Assembly: GCA_002309805.1 (NCBI GenBank)
Contig: DBYJ01000016.1
Location: 1,757-8,935, forward strand
From: Bacteroidales bacterium UBA1189
GTDB taxonomy: Bacteria; Bacteroidota; Bacteroidia; Bacteroidales; Bacteroidaceae
Direction of reading: 5' to 3'
Length of the DNA: 7,179 nucleotides
Each line of letters opens with the position of its first letter. Within the stretch, counting starts at the first letter, position 1. Made by a program: the position numbers and the translations under genes. Shown one piece after another: positions 5,373-7,179 of this stretch. The notes beneath the pieces were generated by a model, which searched no databases, was not told where the DNA came from, and saw only the letters and a list, made by a program, of their open reading frames with translations.

Positions 5373-6587
5373 TTATTCGGCTACGATGGAGGCAAGATGG
5401 ACGATAGTCATCATGGCCTTCTGCATGGTCTGAATGGGGACGTACTCGTAACGGCTATGGAAGTTCATGCCGCCTGCGAAGATATTGGGACACGGCAGCC
5501 CCTTAAAGGAGAGCTGTGCCCCGTCAGTACCTCCTCGGATGGCCTTGATGCGGGGTTCCACATCGGCACGGCGCATGGCTTCGCACGCCATATCAATGAT
5601 GTACATGACGGGTTCGATGACCTCGCGCATGTTGGCATACTGGTCGGTTATCTCCACAGTTGCCACGCGCTCTCCGTAACGCTCGTTGAGGTTATCCACC
5701 ATGCGCTGGACAAACGCCTTACGGCTTTCGAAGATATCGTGGTCATGGTCCCGGATAATGAGGCTGACGACGGCGCTATCCACGGTACCGCTGACGGATG
5801 TGGGATGGAAGAATCCTTCGTAGTCTTCCGTCTGCTCGGGCGACTGCTGGGGAGGCAGGGCGCAAACCAATTCAGAAGCGATGCGTAGGGCATTGAGCAT
5901 CTTACCTTTGGCATAGCCAGGGTGGACGTTACGCCCCTGGATGGTGATGCGTGCCGAGGCAGCGTTGAAATTCTCATACTCCAGTTCGCCCACTTCGCTG
6001 CCATCCATGGTATAGGCCCAGTCGCAGCCGAAGGCCTTGACGTCGAACTTATGGGCGCCAAGCCCGATTTCCTCGTCAGGGTTGAAGCCGATGCGGATGC
6101 GCCCATGCTCAATTTCGGGGTGTTGCTGGAGGTATTCAACAGCAGAAATGATTTCGGCAATGCCTGCCTTGTCATCGGCGCCCAGCAGCGTATGCCCATC
6201 GGTAACAATAAGGTCTTCGCCCAGATGATCATTCAGCTCAGGGAACTGCGTGGGACTGAGGATAATGCCCTCCTTGCCATCCAGCAGGATGTCGCCCCCT
6301 TGATAGTTTCTCACAATTCGGGGATTGACACCCGCACCGCTCATGTCGGGACTCGTGTCGAGGTGGGCAATGAAACCTATGGTAGGTACCTTGCGCGTCA
6401 CGTTGGCAGGCAGCGTAGCAAACAGATAGCCATTGGCATCGAGGGTGATGTCTTCGAGTCCCATGCCGCGCAGCTCCTCCTCAAGGGCACGGGCGAACGT
6501 CATCTGCCCAGGGGTACTGGGCGTTGTTGCGGCATCCTCGGCAGAGGTCGTCTCGTAGCGGACATACCGCAGAAATCTGTCTATCAT
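5373..6587 (-). CDS. pepT: Peptidase T (tripeptide aminopeptidase)
   Basis: PepT is a cytoplasmic M20-family zinc enzyme that removes the N-terminal residue from tripeptides. The 404-residue product has all expected metal and catalytic positions: FIAHLDTSPD (72-81, His75 ligand and Asp77), LLGADDKAG (134-142, Asp138 bridging), FNPDEEIGLG (168-177, Glu172 general base and Glu173 ligand), YTMDGSEVGELE (192-203, Asp195 ligand), and GGMNFHSRYE (372-381, His377 ligand). The dimerisation domain lies at about 208-320, with the VHPGYAKGKM motif at 221-230. RGGTDGAQLSF (351-361) is the usual PepT substrate-binding stretch. Length is normal for the family. The ATG start overlaps the TGA stop of the upstream MFS transporter as ATGA, so translation is probably coupled. 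Downstream, after a heptamer-repeat spacer, lies the antiporter gene. Nothing is missing or broken. Confidence 0.97.
   Translation of the reverse strand: MIDRFLRYVRYETTSAEDAATTPSTPGQMTFARALEEELRGMGLEDITLDANGYLFATLPANVTRKVPTIGFIAHLDTSPDMSGAGVNPRIVRNYQGGDILLDGKEGIILSPTQFPELNDHLGEDLIVTDGHTLLGADDKAGIAEIISAVEYLQQHPEIEHGRIRIGFNPDEEIGLGAHKFDVKAFGCDWAYTMDGSEVGELEYENFNAASARITIQGRNVHPGYAKGKMLNALRIASELVCALPPQQSPEQTEDYEGFFHPTSVSGTVDSAVVSLIIRDHDHDIFESRKAFVQRMVDNLNERYGERVATVEITDQYANMREVIEPVMYIIDMACEAMRRADVEPRIKAIRGGTDGAQLSFKGLPCPNIFAGGMNFHSRYEYVPIQTMQKAMMTIVHLASIVAE
6584..6587 (-). promoter_or_regulatory. ATGA stop-start overlap (translational coupling)
   Basis: Read on the minus strand, the four bases are ATGA: the pepT ATG (6587-6585) and the transporter TGA (6586-6584). 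Ribosomes ending the transporter can restart directly on pepT, which supports one transcript for the two genes. Confidence 0.8.
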
Positions 6588-7179
6588 ATTTCTATCTTCT
6601 TATACTTTGGAACCAAAGTCTTCATGATGCTCCAGGCAATGAGGTAGGCCACACCACAGAAGCAGAACATAATGAAGTAACCGGCAGGCTTGCCCGTGAA
6701 GCCAAGGAAATGGAAGGAATCACCGGCATTCTCAGCAAAGGTAAAGAGGTTACCCGCAATCCTTTGGATGAACATCGACCCGATACCGCCTGCCATAGCG
6801 CCGATGCCTGTGATAGTGGCAATAGCACTCTTGGGGAACATGTCGCCCACGGTGGAAAAAAGATTAGCGCTCCAGGCCTGATGTCCCGCAGCAGCCAAAC
6901 CTATGAGCACAGCAGGCCACCAAGGGGAGTTGAAATGCACACCCAGGGGCTGCGCAAACAGCGCTGCAATGGGGAAGAAAGCAAATATTAGCATCGCCAA
7001 CATACGGCCTGCGTAGGGATTCATGCCTTTCTTATCGACAAATATACGGGGCAGATAGCCTCCTCCGATGGAAACTACGGTAACTATCAGATAAAGCGTG
7101 AAAATAAGCCACTGACCCAGCGAAGAGGTTGCGGGAGCCTTGAACTGGTTGCTAAAGTACGACGGAGCCCAGAACAGGA
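6584..7179 (-). CDS. MFS transporter, ExuT-like (partial, 5' end outside the window)
   Basis: Only the C-terminal 197 codons are inside the window; the frame stays open to base 7177, beyond the internal Met at 7024. The visible part has about five hydrophobic segments: around WLIFTLYLIVTVVSIGGGYL, MLAMLIFAFFPIAALFA, the WPAVLIGLAAAGHQAWSAN segment, ITGIGAMAGGIGSMF, and AGYFIMFCFCGVAYLIAW. The pattern HQAWSANLFSTVGDMFPK with a following TGIG-MAGGIGS is typical of the anion:cation symporter family, including hexuronate transporters such as ExuT. By family knowledge it would take up a sugar acid (galacturonate or glucuronate) with protons, but the substrate cannot be read from this half. The C-terminus ends in the basic tail VPKYKKIEI. 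It is probably the first gene of an operon with pepT, but the start and promoter are not visible. Confidence 0.85.
   Translation of the reverse strand, partial: LFWAPSYFSNQFKAPATSSLGQWLIFTLYLIVTVVSIGGGYLPRIFVDKKGMNPYAGRMLAMLIFAFFPIAALFAQPLGVHFNSPWWPAVLIGLAAAGHQAWSANLFSTVGDMFPKSAIATITGIGAMAGGIGSMFIQRIAGNLFTFAENAGDSFHFLGFTGKPAGYFIMFCFCGVAYLIAWSIMKTLVPKYKKIEI

Noticed and set aside
5363..5379. TAATCTTG on the minus strand as a possible -7 element for the antiporter
   Set aside because: One mismatch to TAnnTTTG and no TTTG at the -33 position; it also falls within the repeat region where chance matches are likely.
6600..6610. TATACTTTG on the + strand resembling the Bacteroidota -7 promoter element TAnnTTTG
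   Set aside because: The spacing does not fit the consensus, it lies inside the transporter coding end, and no + strand gene follows.
5922..6647. A 241-codon + strand frame opposite pepT
   Set aside because: It is antisense to intact peptidase T with all active-site residues, and the product has no recognisable motif.
36..7179. A new defence or mobile system
   Set aside because: All seven genes match housekeeping, transport or known DUF families; there is no integrase, transposase, nuclease, or reverse transcriptase, and no attachment-site repeat.

Overview
The window looks like ordinary chromosome from a Bacteroidota bacterium, most likely order Bacteroidales and near Prevotella. The reasons are two families known mainly from that phylum (DUF5606 and DUF4923), the lack of Shine-Dalgarno sequences before most starts, a CoaE and PepT of the Bacteroidales type, and short AT-rich or purine-rich spacers between GC-richer genes. 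The genus is inferred, not proven.

Layout. On the + strand from 36 to 2974 lie four genes: a membrane-anchored YbbR-like protein, coaE (last step of coenzyme A synthesis, overlapping the YbbR gene by 14 bases), a DUF5606 protein, and a DUF4923 lipoprotein. A strong hairpin at 3008-3037 separates them from a converging minus-strand group. Read in its own direction, that group is an ExuT-like MFS transporter (5' end outside the window), pepT (tripeptidase, joined to the transporter by a 4-base ATGA overlap), and, after a 51-base spacer, a large cation/proton antiporter with two C-terminal RCK_C domains and a GTG start.

How the genes work together. The + group is probably one housekeeping transcription unit. 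The minus group looks like a transport and peptide-use operon with an ion antiporter at its end. The YbbR protein (related to CdaR, a regulator of diadenylate cyclase) and the RCK_C antiporter (RCK_C binds c-di-AMP in some families) could both touch c-di-AMP signalling, but that is only an inference from family knowledge.

The least explained structure is between the genes. Four of the spacers contain degenerate tandem repeats with a period of 7 bases (GGTTAAG-like at 4-32, ATTAAAA-like at 1586-1607 and 1683-1710, GTGAATA-like at 2135-2162, GATTGAA-like at 5328-5370). The unit differs at each site, but rotated units fit a shared RTTRRRR-like pattern, always on the + strand. Two genes end inside these tracts. 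One tract appears to be split by a GC-richer segment of about 75 bases (1608-1682). I see no CRISPR array, tRNA, rRNA, insertion sequence or defence system.
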